From JAHWJR01 sp035942035 (GTDB lineage Bacteria; Actinomycetota; Acidimicrobiia; Acidimicrobiales; CADCSY01): 53,656 nt of DNA. Under the pieces are notes generated by a model. It ran no database searches. It was not told where the DNA came from and saw nothing but the letters and a program-made list of their open reading frames with translations. The stretch lies in NCBI GenBank assembly GCA_035942035.1, contig DASZDK010000055.1, positions 1-53,656 of the forward strand, given 5' to 3'. Both the position numbers and the translations under genes were made by a program. Positions 24,142 through 34,319 of the stretch are shown here, piece after piece. Position 1 is the stretch's first letter; every line of letters begins with the position of its first letter.

Positions 24142-25407
24142 TCACCAACCTGCCGGGTCAGCGACCCCGGGATGGGGCTCGGACACCCCGACGGCGGTGG
24201 CGGCGATGTCCCGACGGTAGTGCATGCCCGGCCACGACAGGTGGGAGACCGCCTGGTAGGCGCGCCGGCGCGCCTCGTCGAGGGTCGGGCCCATGGCGGT
24301 GACGTCGAGCACCCGGCCGCCGGCAGTGCGCAGCACTCGGTCGCCGGCGCCGGTCACCCCGGCGCAGTACACGGTGACGCCCTCGACGGCGGCGGCGGCG
24401 TCGAGCCCTTCGATGCGGTCACCCCGGCGGGGAGCCTCGGGATAGCCCTCGGCGGCGCAGACCACGGTGACGGCGGGGTCGGCCACGAACTCCGGCTCCT
24501 GGCGCAGCCGCCCGGCAGCGGCCTCGGCCAGCAGCTCGGTCAGGTCGGACGCCATCCGGGGCAGCACGACCTGCGCCTCGGGGTCACCGAAGCGGACGTT
24601 GAACTCGAGCACCCGGGGACCCTGCTCGGTGAGCATGAGGCCGGCGTAGAGCACGCCCCGGTAGTCGATGCCCCGGCGGCGCAGGGCGTGCAGCGTCGGC
24701 AGCACCGCCGTCTCCAGCACCGTGTCGACCAGCTCGGGTGGCGCCACCGGTACCGGCGAGTAGGCGCCCATCCCCCCGGTGTTGGGCCCCTCGTCACCGT
24801 CGCCCAGGCGCTTGTGGTCCTGTGCGGGTGCCAACGCCACGGCGCGGGTGCCGTCGCACACGGCGAGGACCGACAGCTCGGGTCCCACCAGCCCCTCCTC
24901 GATGACCACGGTCCGTCCCGCGTCGCCGAAGGCCGCACCCGACAGCTTGGCGGCCACGTCGGCGCCGGCCTGGTCCACGTCGTCGGTCACGAGGACACCC
25001 TTGCCGGCGGCCAGCCCGTCGGTCTTGACCACCCACGGGCCCTCGAGCGAGGCCAGGAAGGCCAGCGCCGGCTGCACCTCGGTGAAGGCGGCGGAGCGGG
25101 CGGTGGGCACGCCGGCCTCGTGGAGCAGCTCCTTCATCCACCGCTTCGACCCCTCGAGGCGGGCGCCGTCGGCGCCGGGCCCGAAGACCAGGTGCCCGTC
25201 GGCCCGGAGCCGGTCGGCCAGCCCCGCCACCAGCGGCTGCTCGGGCCCCACCACGAACAGGTCGGCGTCGATCTCGGCCAGGTCGCGGTCCGACGACCCC
25301 GGGATGCCGGCGTTGCCAGGGGTGACGACGACCTCGTCCGCCGACCGGGACAGCACCGCGGCCAGCACGTGCTCCCGCCCGCCGCCGCCGACCACGCACA
25401 CCCGCAC
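24142..25407 (-). CDS. purD: phosphoribosylamine-glycine ligase (GAR synthetase)
   Basis: 421 aa ATP-grasp ligase for purine step 2. VRVCVVGGGGREHVLAAVL opens the N-terminal domain; VVTPGNAGIPG, GPEQPLVAGLADRL, ATP-grasp WVVKTDGLAAGKGVLVT, and LEFNVRFGDPEAQVVLP (metal-binding Glu/Asn) follow. GTG at 25407 lies 10 nt after the purA stop; upstream residues to 25479 are shadow. Part of a tightly packed operon with purA and purE. Confidence 0.96.
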   Translation of the reverse strand: MRVCVVGGGGREHVLAAVLSRSADEVVVTPGNAGIPGSSDRDLAEIDADLFVVGPEQPLVAGLADRLRADGHLVFGPGADGARLEGSKRWMKELLHEAGVPTARSAAFTEVQPALAFLASLEGPWVVKTDGLAAGKGVLVTDDVDQAGADVAAKLSGAAFGDAGRTVVIEEGLVGPELSVLAVCDGTRAVALAPAQDHKRLGDGDEGPNTGGMGAYSPVPVAPPELVDTVLETAVLPTLHALRRRGIDYRGVLYAGLMLTEQGPRVLEFNVRFGDPEAQVVLPRMASDLTELLAEAAAGRLRQEPEFVADPAVTVVCAAEGYPEAPRRGDRIEGLDAAAAVEGVTVYCAGVTGAGDRVLRTAGGRVLDVTAMGPTLDEARRRAYQAVSHLSWPGMHYRRDIAATAVGVSEPHPGVADPAGW

Positions 25408-25417
25408 CGGAGCCTCT

Positions 25418-26695
25418 CTAGGCGACGTGGACGGTCTGGAGGCGCTCGGGGCCCACCCCGACGTAGCGCACCGGGACACCGCCCTGCTCGGCGAGGAACA
25501 TCACGTAGTCGCGGGCCTCGGGCGGGAGCTCATCGAGGGTCGTGGCACCCGAGCAGTCGGCCTGCCAGCCGGGGAGATCGGCGTAGACAGGCTTGACCTT
25601 GTGGAGCACCGACTGGTGGTAGGGCATGTGGTCGAGGCGCTCGCCGTCGACCTCGTAGGCGACGCAGACCTTGACCACCGCGTGGGGGTCGAGCACATCG
25701 AGCTTGGTGAGGAAGATGTCGGTGAGGCTGTTCAGGCGGACGGCATGGCGCAGCATCACCGCGTCGAACCAGCCCGCCCGCCGACGGCGCCCGGTGTTGG
25801 TGCCCCACTCCCGTCCCCGCTCGATCAGCTGGTCGCCCACGTCGTCGAACAGCTCGGTCGGGAACGGCCCCGAGCCCACCCGGGTGAGGTATGCCTTGGT
25901 GATCCCGATGATGCGGTCGAGGTGGCGGGGCCCCACGCCGGCGCCGGCGCAGGCGCCGCCGGCCACGGGGTTGGAGGAGGTGACGAACGGATACGTGCCG
26001 TGGTCGAGGTCGAGGAAGGTGGCCTGGGCCCCCTCGAACATCACGTTGCGACCAGCCTCCAGCGCCTCGTGGACCAGGTGCACCGAGTCGGCGATGCGGG
26101 GCGCCAGGCGGGGGGCGAGCTCGTCGAGGTAGCGCTCGGCGATGTCGTCGGCCGACAGCGGGAGCTGGTTGTACACCTTGGCCAGGATGGCGTTCTTCTC
26201 CTTGAGCACCACGTCCAGCTTCTGGCGAAAGATCTTGGGGTCGAGCAGGTCCTGCACCCGAAGGCCGACCCGGGCCGCCTTGTCGGCGTAGGTGGGGCCG
26301 ATGCCGCTCTTGGTCGTGCCCAGCTTGTTGCGACCCAGGTAGCGCTCGGCCAGCCGGTCGATCTCCTGGTGGTAGGGCAGGATGAGGTGGGCGTTGCCAC
26401 TGACGACCAGGTTGGACGTGTCGATCCCCCGGCCGTCGAGGGTGTCGAGCTCTTCCAGCAACACCCGGGGGTCGACCACCACACCGTTGCCGATCACGTT
26501 CATGGTGCCGGGGTGCAGGATGCCGCTGGGCACGAGGCGCACGGCGAAGCTCTGCTCGCCGACCACGATGGTGTGGCCGGCGTTGTGGCCGCCCTGGTAG
26601 CGCACGACCATGTCCATGTCGGGCGCCAGCAGGTCGGTGAGCTTTCCCTTGCCCTCGTCACCCCACTGGGTGCCGACGACCACGGTCCCGGGCAC
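25418..26695 (-). CDS. purA: adenylosuccinate synthetase
   Basis: 425 aa. Joins IMP and aspartate with GTP on the way to AMP. GTQWGDEGKGKLTDLLA is the GTP P-loop with catalytic Asp, GGHNAGHTIVV the His41-like loop, TTKSGIGPTYADKAAR the IMP region, and FEGAQATFLDLDHGTYPFVT and TGRRRRAGWFDAV complete the family pattern. The GTG at 26695 has AAGGAG 6 nt upstream; a GTG 15 nt earlier (26710) is possible but poorly spaced. First gene of the purA-to-purQ run, with a perfect palindrome in its leader. Confidence 0.96.
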   Translation of the reverse strand: MPGTVVVGTQWGDEGKGKLTDLLAPDMDMVVRYQGGHNAGHTIVVGEQSFAVRLVPSGILHPGTMNVIGNGVVVDPRVLLEELDTLDGRGIDTSNLVVSGNAHLILPYHQEIDRLAERYLGRNKLGTTKSGIGPTYADKAARVGLRVQDLLDPKIFRQKLDVVLKEKNAILAKVYNQLPLSADDIAERYLDELAPRLAPRIADSVHLVHEALEAGRNVMFEGAQATFLDLDHGTYPFVTSSNPVAGGACAGAGVGPRHLDRIIGITKAYLTRVGSGPFPTELFDDVGDQLIERGREWGTNTGRRRRAGWFDAVMLRHAVRLNSLTDIFLTKLDVLDPHAVVKVCVAYEVDGERLDHMPYHQSVLHKVKPVYADLPGWQADCSGATTLDELPPEARDYVMFLAEQGGVPVRYVGVGPERLQTVHVA

Positions 26696-26711
26696 GCGCC
26701 TCTCCTTCACA

Positions 26712-26736
26712 GACCGCTGGCGGTCCGCTCAGCATA
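26712..26736 (-). promoter_or_regulatory. purA leader: -10-like box and perfect palindrome
   Basis: GACCGC-TG-GCGGTC (26712-26725) is a perfect 6-bp inverted repeat between a -10-like TATGCT (minus strand, 26736-26731) and the purA ribosome site. It would lie at or just after the transcription start, suiting an operator or a 5' hairpin. Confidence 0.35.
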
Positions 26737-26763
26737 GGGTCACCAACGGACGGCGTTCCATCC

Positions 26764-27171
26764 TCACGAGCGCCCGCGGCGGGTGAAGAGCTCCACCGCC
26801 TGCGAGAGCGGCACGAGCTCCCGTCGGTAGCGCTGGTGCGTGCGTTCCACCGCCGCTCGGGCCTCCTCCCGGGCCCGCTGCAGCTCGGCCTGCAGCCGGG
26901 CAACCTCGACCTCGAGCTCGAGGACCCGCTTGACCCCGGCCAGGTTGAGGCCATCGGAGGTGAGGTCCTGGATGCGACGGAGCCGGTCGAGGTCCTGCTC
27001 GCTGTAGCGGCGGCTGTTGCCCACGGTGCGCGCCGGGTCGAGGAGACCCTTGCGCTCGTAGATGCGCAGGGTCTGGGGATGCATCCCCGTCAGCTCGGCG
27101 GCGACGGAGATGACGAACACCGCCCGGCCACGGTCACGCCTTCGATCTCCTTGCGGGTCGCGGGGTACCAC
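26764..27171 (-). CDS. hspR: HspR, MerR-family heat-shock repressor
   Basis: 135 aa. Represses the dnaK operon and is helped by DnaK itself. Residues about 18-60 hold the MerR winged helix (VFVISVAAELTGMHPQTLRI, YERKGLLDPARTVGNSRRYS), then a coiled-coil (LELEVEVARLQAELQRAREEA) and a short basic tail. Known HspR proteins have a short extension before FVISVAAEL, so I kept the GTG at 27171 rather than the GTG at 27120. Starts 3 nt after dnaJ; a HAIR-like box upstream of dnaK fits autoregulation. Confidence 0.92.
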   Translation of the reverse strand: MVPRDPQGDRRRDRGRAVFVISVAAELTGMHPQTLRIYERKGLLDPARTVGNSRRYSEQDLDRLRRIQDLTSDGLNLAGVKRVLELEVEVARLQAELQRAREEARAAVERTHQRYRRELVPLSQAVELFTRRGRS

Positions 27172-27174
27172 GGC

Positions 27175-28314
27175 TCACGACTCCAGATGGGTTCGGGGTG
27201 ACTCGGTGGTGGCGGCGGCCAGCTGCTCCACGGCCTTGCGCTCGGCCGCCGACAGCTTCGACGGGACCGCCACCTCGACGGTGACGAGGAGGTCGCCCGG
27301 CGGGGCACCGGACGAGGAGGGCACGCCCCGTCCCTTCACCCGCAGCGTGCGCCCGGACCGGGTGCCGGCGGGCAGCCGGACCGTCACCGGGTCACCGTCG
27401 AGCGTGGGGACGGTGATGTCTGCGCCGAGGGCGGCCTCGGGATAGGTCACCGGCAGGGTCAGGGTGAGGTCACGGCCCGAACGACCGAACACCGGGTGGG
27501 AGCCGGTGCGCACCACGACGTAGAGGTCGCCGGCAGGGCCGCCGTTGCGACCGGGCTTGCCCCGGCCCTTGAGCCGGATCCGCTGGCCGTCGTCCACCCC
27601 GGCGGGAATGCGCACCTTGACCTCGCGCTGGCGGGTTTGCACGCCGGACCCGTTGCACGTGGGGCAGGGGCTCTCCACCACCACCCCACGGCCGGCACAG
27701 CGGGTGCACGGCGCCGAGAAGCTGAACAGGCCCTGGTTCTCGTCGAGCACGCCTCGTCCGGCGCACACGGGACAAGGCACGGGAGTGGTCCCGGGTCGGG
27801 CTCCACTGCCCTGGCACGTGGCGCACGGCGCCTCGCTGGTGATGTTGACCGCGGTGGTGACCCCGTGGACGGCGTCGGCGAACGACAGGTGGAGCTCGGC
27901 CTCGAGGTCCTGGCCGCGCTGGGGACCGGCGCCCCGGGGAGGTCCGCTGCGGGTGCGGCCGCGGTCGCCGAACACCCCGCCGAACAGGTCGGCGAGGTCG
28001 CCGAGGTCGTCCACCCGGAAGGAGCCGTTGAACCCGCCCCTTCCGCCGGGCCGGCTGCGGGGGCCGCCGAAGCCGGCGCCGACGGGGCCCAGCTTGCGCA
28101 CCTCGTCGTACTCCTTGCGCTTGGCCGGGTCGCCGATCACGTCGTAGGCGGCCGAGACCTCCTTGAAGCGATCCTCCTGACCGGCGTTGCGGTCCGGGTG
28201 GGTGTCTCGCGCCAGCTTCCGGTAGGCGCGGGTGATCTCCTTCTGGGTGGCCGTCTCCGGCACACCAAGCACGGCGTAGTAGTCCTTCTCGAACCACTCG
28301 CGCTGTGGGGCCAT
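27175..28314 (-). CDS. dnaJ: chaperone DnaJ
   Basis: 379 aa Hsp40 that delivers clients to DnaK. J domain at residues about 9-75 with HPD in ARDTHPDRNAG; Gly-rich linker (about 75-125); four zinc-binding repeats (CATCQGSG, CPVCAGRG, CTRCAGRG, CPTCNGSG, about 155-225); beta-rich C-terminal client domains. Ordered grpE-dnaJ-hspR as in other actinobacteria, with 3-nt gaps on each side. Confidence 0.96.
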   Translation of the reverse strand: MAPQREWFEKDYYAVLGVPETATQKEITRAYRKLARDTHPDRNAGQEDRFKEVSAAYDVIGDPAKRKEYDEVRKLGPVGAGFGGPRSRPGGRGGFNGSFRVDDLGDLADLFGGVFGDRGRTRSGPPRGAGPQRGQDLEAELHLSFADAVHGVTTAVNITSEAPCATCQGSGARPGTTPVPCPVCAGRGVLDENQGLFSFSAPCTRCAGRGVVVESPCPTCNGSGVQTRQREVKVRIPAGVDDGQRIRLKGRGKPGRNGGPAGDLYVVVRTGSHPVFGRSGRDLTLTLPVTYPEAALGADITVPTLDGDPVTVRLPAGTRSGRTLRVKGRGVPSSSGAPPGDLLVTVEVAVPSKLSAAERKAVEQLAAATTESPRTHLES

Positions 28315-28317
28315 GCC

Positions 28318-29003
28318 CTAGCCGCGCACCCGCACCATGGCCGCCCGCAGCAGGCGGCCGTTCCACCAGTATCCCGCCCGGAGCGTCTCGGCCACGGTGG
28401 CCTCGCCGCCGTCGCCCGGCTCGTGGGCCACCGCCTCGTGCTCGTTGGGGTCGAAGGGGGAACCGACGGGATCGACCCGGCGCAGTCCCTCCTTCTCGAG
28501 CACGCCGAGGAGCTGGCCCCGTACCGGCACCAGGGAATCGTCGCCGTGGCTCACCCCGTTGTCGAGCGCATCGAGCACGGGCAGCAGCTTGGTCACGATG
28601 TCGGCCGCCGCCTGCTGGAGGTGGTCGGCCTGGCGCTTCATGACCTGCTTGCGGAAGTTCTCCAGCTCCGCCTGCTTGGCCCGGGCGAGCTCGAGGTACT
28701 CGTCACGCTCGGCCCGGACCGCCGCGAGCTCGCCGGCCACGTCGTCGAGTGAGGCCGAGGACTCGGCGGAAGGGGGTTCGTCCGGCACCGGTTCATCGGC
28801 GCCCGCCTCGGCGCTCCCGCCACCGGCGTGGTCGGAGGAACCAGGCGCGGAGGCAACGAACGACTCCTCACCGTCCTCCGCCCTCTCGGCCGCGAGGGGC
28901 GCGTCGGGCTGGTCCGCCTCGCTCGCCGGGGCCTCTCTGCGAGACCCCGGCGAAGAGGCGGGCCCGGAGGCGGCCGCCGGGTTGTGGGGGCGTCCGATGG
29001 GGC

Positions 29004-29007
<4 letters not shown>
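28318..29007 (-). CDS. grpE: nucleotide exchange factor GrpE
   Basis: 229 aa. Releases ADP from DnaK. A long acidic, disordered N-terminal part (about 1-75) precedes the coiled-coil (LAAVRAERDEYLELARAKQA, LENFRKQVMKRQADHLQQAA) and the beta-domain ending GYWWNGRLLRAAMVRV, the family's C-terminal signature. Start overlaps the dnaK stop by four bases; stop is 3 nt before dnaJ. Confidence 0.94.
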
Positions 29008-30842
<1,835 letters not shown>

Positions 30843-30919
30843 GGTGGAGTCCTCCTGGGGCGAGCGAGATCGTGTCTTGGGCTGAGGATAACCACTATGA
30901 GGCGTTCCTACACAGTCGA

Positions 30920-30940
30920 TATGAGCGCTACTGACTCAAG
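30920..30940 (-). promoter_or_regulatory. HAIR-like operator (HspR binding site) upstream of dnaK
   Basis: The known HspR element is CTTGAGT-N7-ACTCAAG. Here one half is perfect (ACTCAAG, 30934-30940) and the other, at exactly seven bases, is TATGAGC (30920-30926, 4 of 7). It lies about 80-100 bp upstream of the dnaK start in a relatively AT-rich stretch, and hspR ends this operon. Confidence 0.65.
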
Positions 30941-31017
30941 TTTGCCTTCCCGAGGCCCTTCCGGCTCGCCCCACGCCGTACCTCAGGGTGCCCCGTGCCC
31001 ACTACCGTGGTCCTCCA

Positions 31018-31821
31018 GTGCCCACCCTCGTGCTTCTCCGCCACGGCCAGAGCTCCTGGAACGCCCTCAACTTGTTCACCGGCTGGCACGACGTGCCGCT
31101 GACCGAGCAGGGACGGGTCGAGGCGCGCCGCGCCGGCGAGCTGCTGGGCGGGGCGGGCATCGACGTCGACGTGGTGCACACCTCCCTCCAGCAACGGGCG
31201 GTGACCACGGCCAACCTTGCGCTCGAGCAGGCCCAGCGGCTGTGGTTGCCCCAGCGCCGCCACTGGCGGCTGAACGAACGCCACTACGGCGACCTCCAGG
31301 GCCGGAACAAGGCGGAGACGGCGGCGCTGTACGGCGACGAGCAGGTGCACCTGTGGCGACGCAGCTACGGCGTTCGCCCCCCACCGGTGCCCACGCACGA
31401 CCCGCGGCACCCCCGCAACGACCCCCGCTACGCCGGCTTGGCCCCCGACGTGCTGCCCGACGCCGAGTGCCTGGCCGACGTCGTCACCCGGATGCTCCCG
31501 TACTGGCACGACGCCATCGCCCCCGACCTGTTGGCCGGGCGCTGCGTCCTGGTCGTCGCCCACGGCAACAGCCTGCGGGCGCTGGTGAAGCACCTCGGGC
31601 ACATCTCCGACGACGACATCTCGTCGCTGGAGATCCCCACGGGGGTGCCGCTGGTGTTCGAGCTCGACGACGAGCTGCAGCCCGTGGCGTCGCGCTATCT
31701 CGGCGCTCCCGCGGATGCGGCGTCGCCCACGGGGTTCAACGCCGAACCGGACGATCCCGGCGACGAACCACATCTCGCCGGCGATCATCCGCCGGCGCCC
31801 GTCGGCACGGAGCCTGGCTGA
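31018..31821 (+). CDS. gpmA: 2,3-bisphosphoglycerate-dependent phosphoglycerate mutase
   Basis: 267 aa. Interconverts 3- and 2-phosphoglycerate. LVLLRHGQSSWNALNLFTGW has the catalytic His of the RHG motif; RRHWRLNERHYGDLQGRNK and GRCVLVVAHGNSLRALVKHL supply the second His and phosphate-binding residues, and DVPLTEQG is typical. C-terminal 25 residues are extra and probably disordered. GTG at 31018 directly before the first strand; TACCGT (31003-31008) nine bases earlier could be a -10 for a leaderless message. Divergent from dnaK; convergent with glnB. The 110 nt after it show no clear terminator. Confidence 0.94.
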   Translation: MPTLVLLRHGQSSWNALNLFTGWHDVPLTEQGRVEARRAGELLGGAGIDVDVVHTSLQQRAVTTANLALEQAQRLWLPQRRHWRLNERHYGDLQGRNKAETAALYGDEQVHLWRRSYGVRPPPVPTHDPRHPRNDPRYAGLAPDVLPDAECLADVVTRMLPYWHDAIAPDLLAGRCVLVVAHGNSLRALVKHLGHISDDDISSLEIPTGVPLVFELDDELQPVASRYLGAPADAASPTGFNAEPDDPGDEPHLAGDHPPAPVGTEPG

Positions 31822-31931
31822 TCTGCGGTTGCCGCCGCCTGGCCGCCGGCGCAGCCGGGTTGGCCGGGCGGAACGGGATTGGGCGCGCCGGAGGCGGCAC
31901 CATGCTCTACCGGCGAGCGAAGGGAGCCTGG

Positions 31932-32270
31932 TTACAGGGCGTCGAGGCCCTCCTCACCGGTGCGGATGCGCACCGCCCGCCCGACCGGGGTCACCCAGAT
32001 CTTGCCGTCACCGATCTTGCCCGTACGGGCGGCGGCGGCGATCGCCTCGACCACCTTGTCGGAGTCCAAGTCGTCCACCAGCACCTCCACCTTCATCTTG
32101 GGGACGAAGTCGATGGTGTACTCGGTGCCCCGATAGCTCTCGGTGTGGCCGCCTTGGCGGCCGAACCCCTTCACCTCGCTGGCGGTGATGCCCTGCACCC
32201 CCATGCCCTTCAGCGCGTCCTTCACGCCGTCGAGCACGTGGGGCTTGACGATGGCAGTGATCAGTTCCAC
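31932..32270 (-). CDS. glnB: nitrogen regulatory protein PII
   Basis: 112 aa trimeric sensor of 2-oxoglutarate and ATP/ADP. ELITAIVKPHVLDGVKDAL, GITASEVKGFGRQGGHTESY and RGTEYTIDFVPK (T-loop; the Tyr of EYTIDF is the position modified in many PII proteins), then TGKIGDGKIWVTPVGRAVRI. GTG at 32270 preceded by GGAGGA. Ten nt downstream of amt, so it most likely controls that transporter (GlnK-like role). Confidence 0.95.
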   Translation of the reverse strand: MELITAIVKPHVLDGVKDALKGMGVQGITASEVKGFGRQGGHTESYRGTEYTIDFVPKMKVEVLVDDLDSDKVVEAIAAAARTGKIGDGKIWVTPVGRAVRIRTGEEGLDAL

Positions 32271-32280
32271 GACTTCCTCC

Positions 32281-33672
32281 TCAGACCTTGGCGTTGACTC
32301 GGGGCGCACCGCGGAGCGCGGTGTCCATGGTGGGTACGACGTCCGGTCCGTAGCCGGGAGCCCCGTGTTCGAGGACGTCGAGGCCGGCGACCTCCTCTTC
32401 CTCGCTCACCCGGAGCCCGACCGTCGCCCTGATGAGCAGGAAGACCAGGCCGGAGGCGATGGTGACGAAGAGGAACACGGCAAGCACTCCGATGGCCTGG
32501 GTACCCAGCTGGCCCAGCCCGCCGCCGTAGAAGAGTCCGGCGTCCTCGGTGGCGACGAAGCCGTCGGCCTTGGTGGCGAACAGCCCCACGGCGAGGGTTC
32601 CCCAGGCACCACAGACACCGTGCACCGAGACGGCGCCCACGGGGTCGTCCACCCTGCGGCGCTCGAGTAGCTGCACGGACAGCACCACGATGACGCCGCC
32701 GATCAGGCCCGCCCACAGTGCGCCCCAGTTGTCCAGGGCGCCGCAGCCGGCGGTGATGCTCACCAGGCCGGCCAGCATGCCGTTGGCGGCCATGCCCACG
32801 TCGGGATAGCCGCTGCGCACCCAGATGGTGAGGGTGGCGGCCACGGCGCCGGTGGCGGCGGCGATGAGCGTGGTGACGGCGATGTCACCGACGGCCAAGT
32901 CGGCGGCCAGCTCCGAGCCGGGGTTGAAGCCGAACCAACCGATGAAGAGGATGAACACGCCGAGCACGACGAACGGTATGGAGTGGCCCGGGATGGCCCG
33001 CGGCTTGCCGTCGGGGCCGTACTTGCCGAGCCGGGGCCCCAAGATGAGCGCACCCATCAGCGCGGCCCACCCGCCGACGCTGTGGACGATGGTGGAGCCG
33101 GCGAAGTCCCCGAACGGCACCTCGAGTTGGGAGAGCCAGCCGCCGCCCCACATCCAGCGCACGACGACGGGATAGATGAAGGCGGTGATGGCGAAGCTGT
33201 AGAGGAAGTAGGCCTTGAACTTCGTGCGCTCGGCCATGGCCCCGGACACGATGGTGGCGGCGGTGGCGGCGAAGGCGGCCTGGAAGAGGAAGTTGGTGGC
33301 CAGGGTCAGCGACGACTCGTCGAACCCGGCCGGGTCGAGGAACCAGCCGCCGAGGCCGAAGAAGGAGTTGCCTTCGGGCCCGTAGGCGATGGAGAACCCG
33401 ACGGCGGCGAAGGCGAGGACGCCGGCCGACATGTCCATGAGGTTCTTCATCATGATGTTGGCCACGCTCTTGGCCCGGGTAAGCCCGGCCTCGACCAGGG
33501 CGAAGCCGGCTTGCATGAACAACACCAGCACGGCGGCGAAGAAGACGAAGATGTTGTCGAGGATGTACTGCGTGTCGGGTTCGGCGGGCCGGTCGAACGC
33601 CCACGCCGGCCCTGCCATCCCGACGATCACCACCGCCACCAACGCCCCTGCCACAGCGAGCTTTCTGCGCAC
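32281..33672 (-). CDS. amt: ammonium transporter
   Basis: 463 aa integral membrane channel. N-terminal signal-like helix (RKLAVAGALVAVVIVGMAG, cleavage near AWA-FD), then eleven hydrophobic segments. Family marks: VFFAAVLVLFMQAGFALVEA, GCGALDNW, STIVHSVGGWAALMGAL (first pore His), VDDPVGAVSVHGVCGAWGTL (second pore His and Amt signature DPVGAxxVHxxxG). GTG at 33672 with GGAGA in front. Forms an operon with glnB; an orphan winged-helix regulator gene ends 70 nt upstream, and a GlnR-like site lies between. Confidence 0.96.
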   Translation of the reverse strand: MRRKLAVAGALVAVVIVGMAGPAWAFDRPAEPDTQYILDNIFVFFAAVLVLFMQAGFALVEAGLTRAKSVANIMMKNLMDMSAGVLAFAAVGFSIAYGPEGNSFFGLGGWFLDPAGFDESSLTLATNFLFQAAFAATAATIVSGAMAERTKFKAYFLYSFAITAFIYPVVVRWMWGGGWLSQLEVPFGDFAGSTIVHSVGGWAALMGALILGPRLGKYGPDGKPRAIPGHSIPFVVLGVFILFIGWFGFNPGSELAADLAVGDIAVTTLIAAATGAVAATLTIWVRSGYPDVGMAANGMLAGLVSITAGCGALDNWGALWAGLIGGVIVVLSVQLLERRRVDDPVGAVSVHGVCGAWGTLAVGLFATKADGFVATEDAGLFYGGGLGQLGTQAIGVLAVFLFVTIASGLVFLLIRATVGLRVSEEEEVAGLDVLEHGAPGYGPDVVPTMDTALRGAPRVNAKV

Positions 33673-33703
33673 CGGATCTCCTCTCCAAGGTGTACCGAAC
33701 CTG

Positions 33704-33746
33704 AACGTATGCAGAGGCGATTTCCCGGCCGTTGTCGGCGTGTTAC
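33704..33746 (-). promoter_or_regulatory. amt promoter with GlnR-box-like repeats
   Basis: On the minus strand GTAAC (33746-33742), ACAAC (33735-33731) and GAAAT (33724-33720) follow each other with exactly 6-nt gaps, the 11-bp spacing of the actinobacterial GlnR box (gTnAC-n6-GaAAC). A TACGTT -10-like box (33709-33704) would place them at about -23 to -50. Matches are imperfect; they overlap the stop codon of the upstream regulator. Confidence 0.35.
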
Positions 33747-34255
33747 GCCTCGCGGACCCGTTGCTGACCACAACCTGAAGGCTCCAGCAGGTAGCCACGG
33801 GAGCGCACCGTTCGCAGTGCCAGGCCCACGGAGGCCAACCGCCGGCGCAGGCGGGCGATGTGGACGTCGAGGGTGTTGCGAAGTCCCGGACCGTCGGGCC
33901 AGGCGGCACCGACCAGCACCTCCCTCGGGACCACCCGGCCCCTGCGCTCGAGAAGCACCGCCGCCAGCCGGCTCTCCAGCGGGCTCAGCGACACGAGCGC
34001 CTCACCGACCCGGAGCACCCCGGCATCCAGCACCGGAGTGACCTCGACGTGGTTCCGGCAACGGACGAGCAGCGCGTCGACCCGCGCCTTGACCTCGGAT
34101 TCCCCCGCCGAGGCTCGAGCCCACTCCTCCAGGCAGTCGTCCGGCTCGGGCGGTGACGCCGCATCGTCGACCAGCAGCAAACGGGGCCTGCCTTCGTCGC
34201 GCAGGCGTTCTCGGCGGCTGCGCTCCGACGGCCATCGCAGAACCACCACGTCCAC
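33743..34255 (-). CDS. orphan winged-helix (OmpR-type) transcriptional regulator
   Basis: 170 aa. The C-terminal half (about 75-160) is a trans_reg_C winged helix: LSPLESRLAAVLLERRGRVV, WPDGPGLRNTLDVHIARLRR, LRTVRSRGYLLEPSG. The N-terminal 70 residues (RRERLRDEGRPRLLLVDDAA, CLEEWARASAGESEVKARVD) resemble a shrunken receiver domain without a clear phospho-acceptor Asp, as in atypical orphan regulators such as GlnR. Sits directly upstream of amt-glnB on the same strand, so nitrogen control is a reasonable guess. No kinase gene nearby. Confidence 0.8.
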   Translation of the reverse strand: MDVVVLRWPSERSRRERLRDEGRPRLLLVDDAASPPEPDDCLEEWARASAGESEVKARVDALLVRCRNHVEVTPVLDAGVLRVGEALVSLSPLESRLAAVLLERRGRVVPREVLVGAAWPDGPGLRNTLDVHIARLRRRLASVGLALRTVRSRGYLLEPSGCGQQRVREA

Positions 34256-34319
34256 GCTGCTGGAACCTACGGAACCTCTGTTGCGTGCCGGTTTCCGGTG
34301 CGTGAACGGGTTGGGGGGG

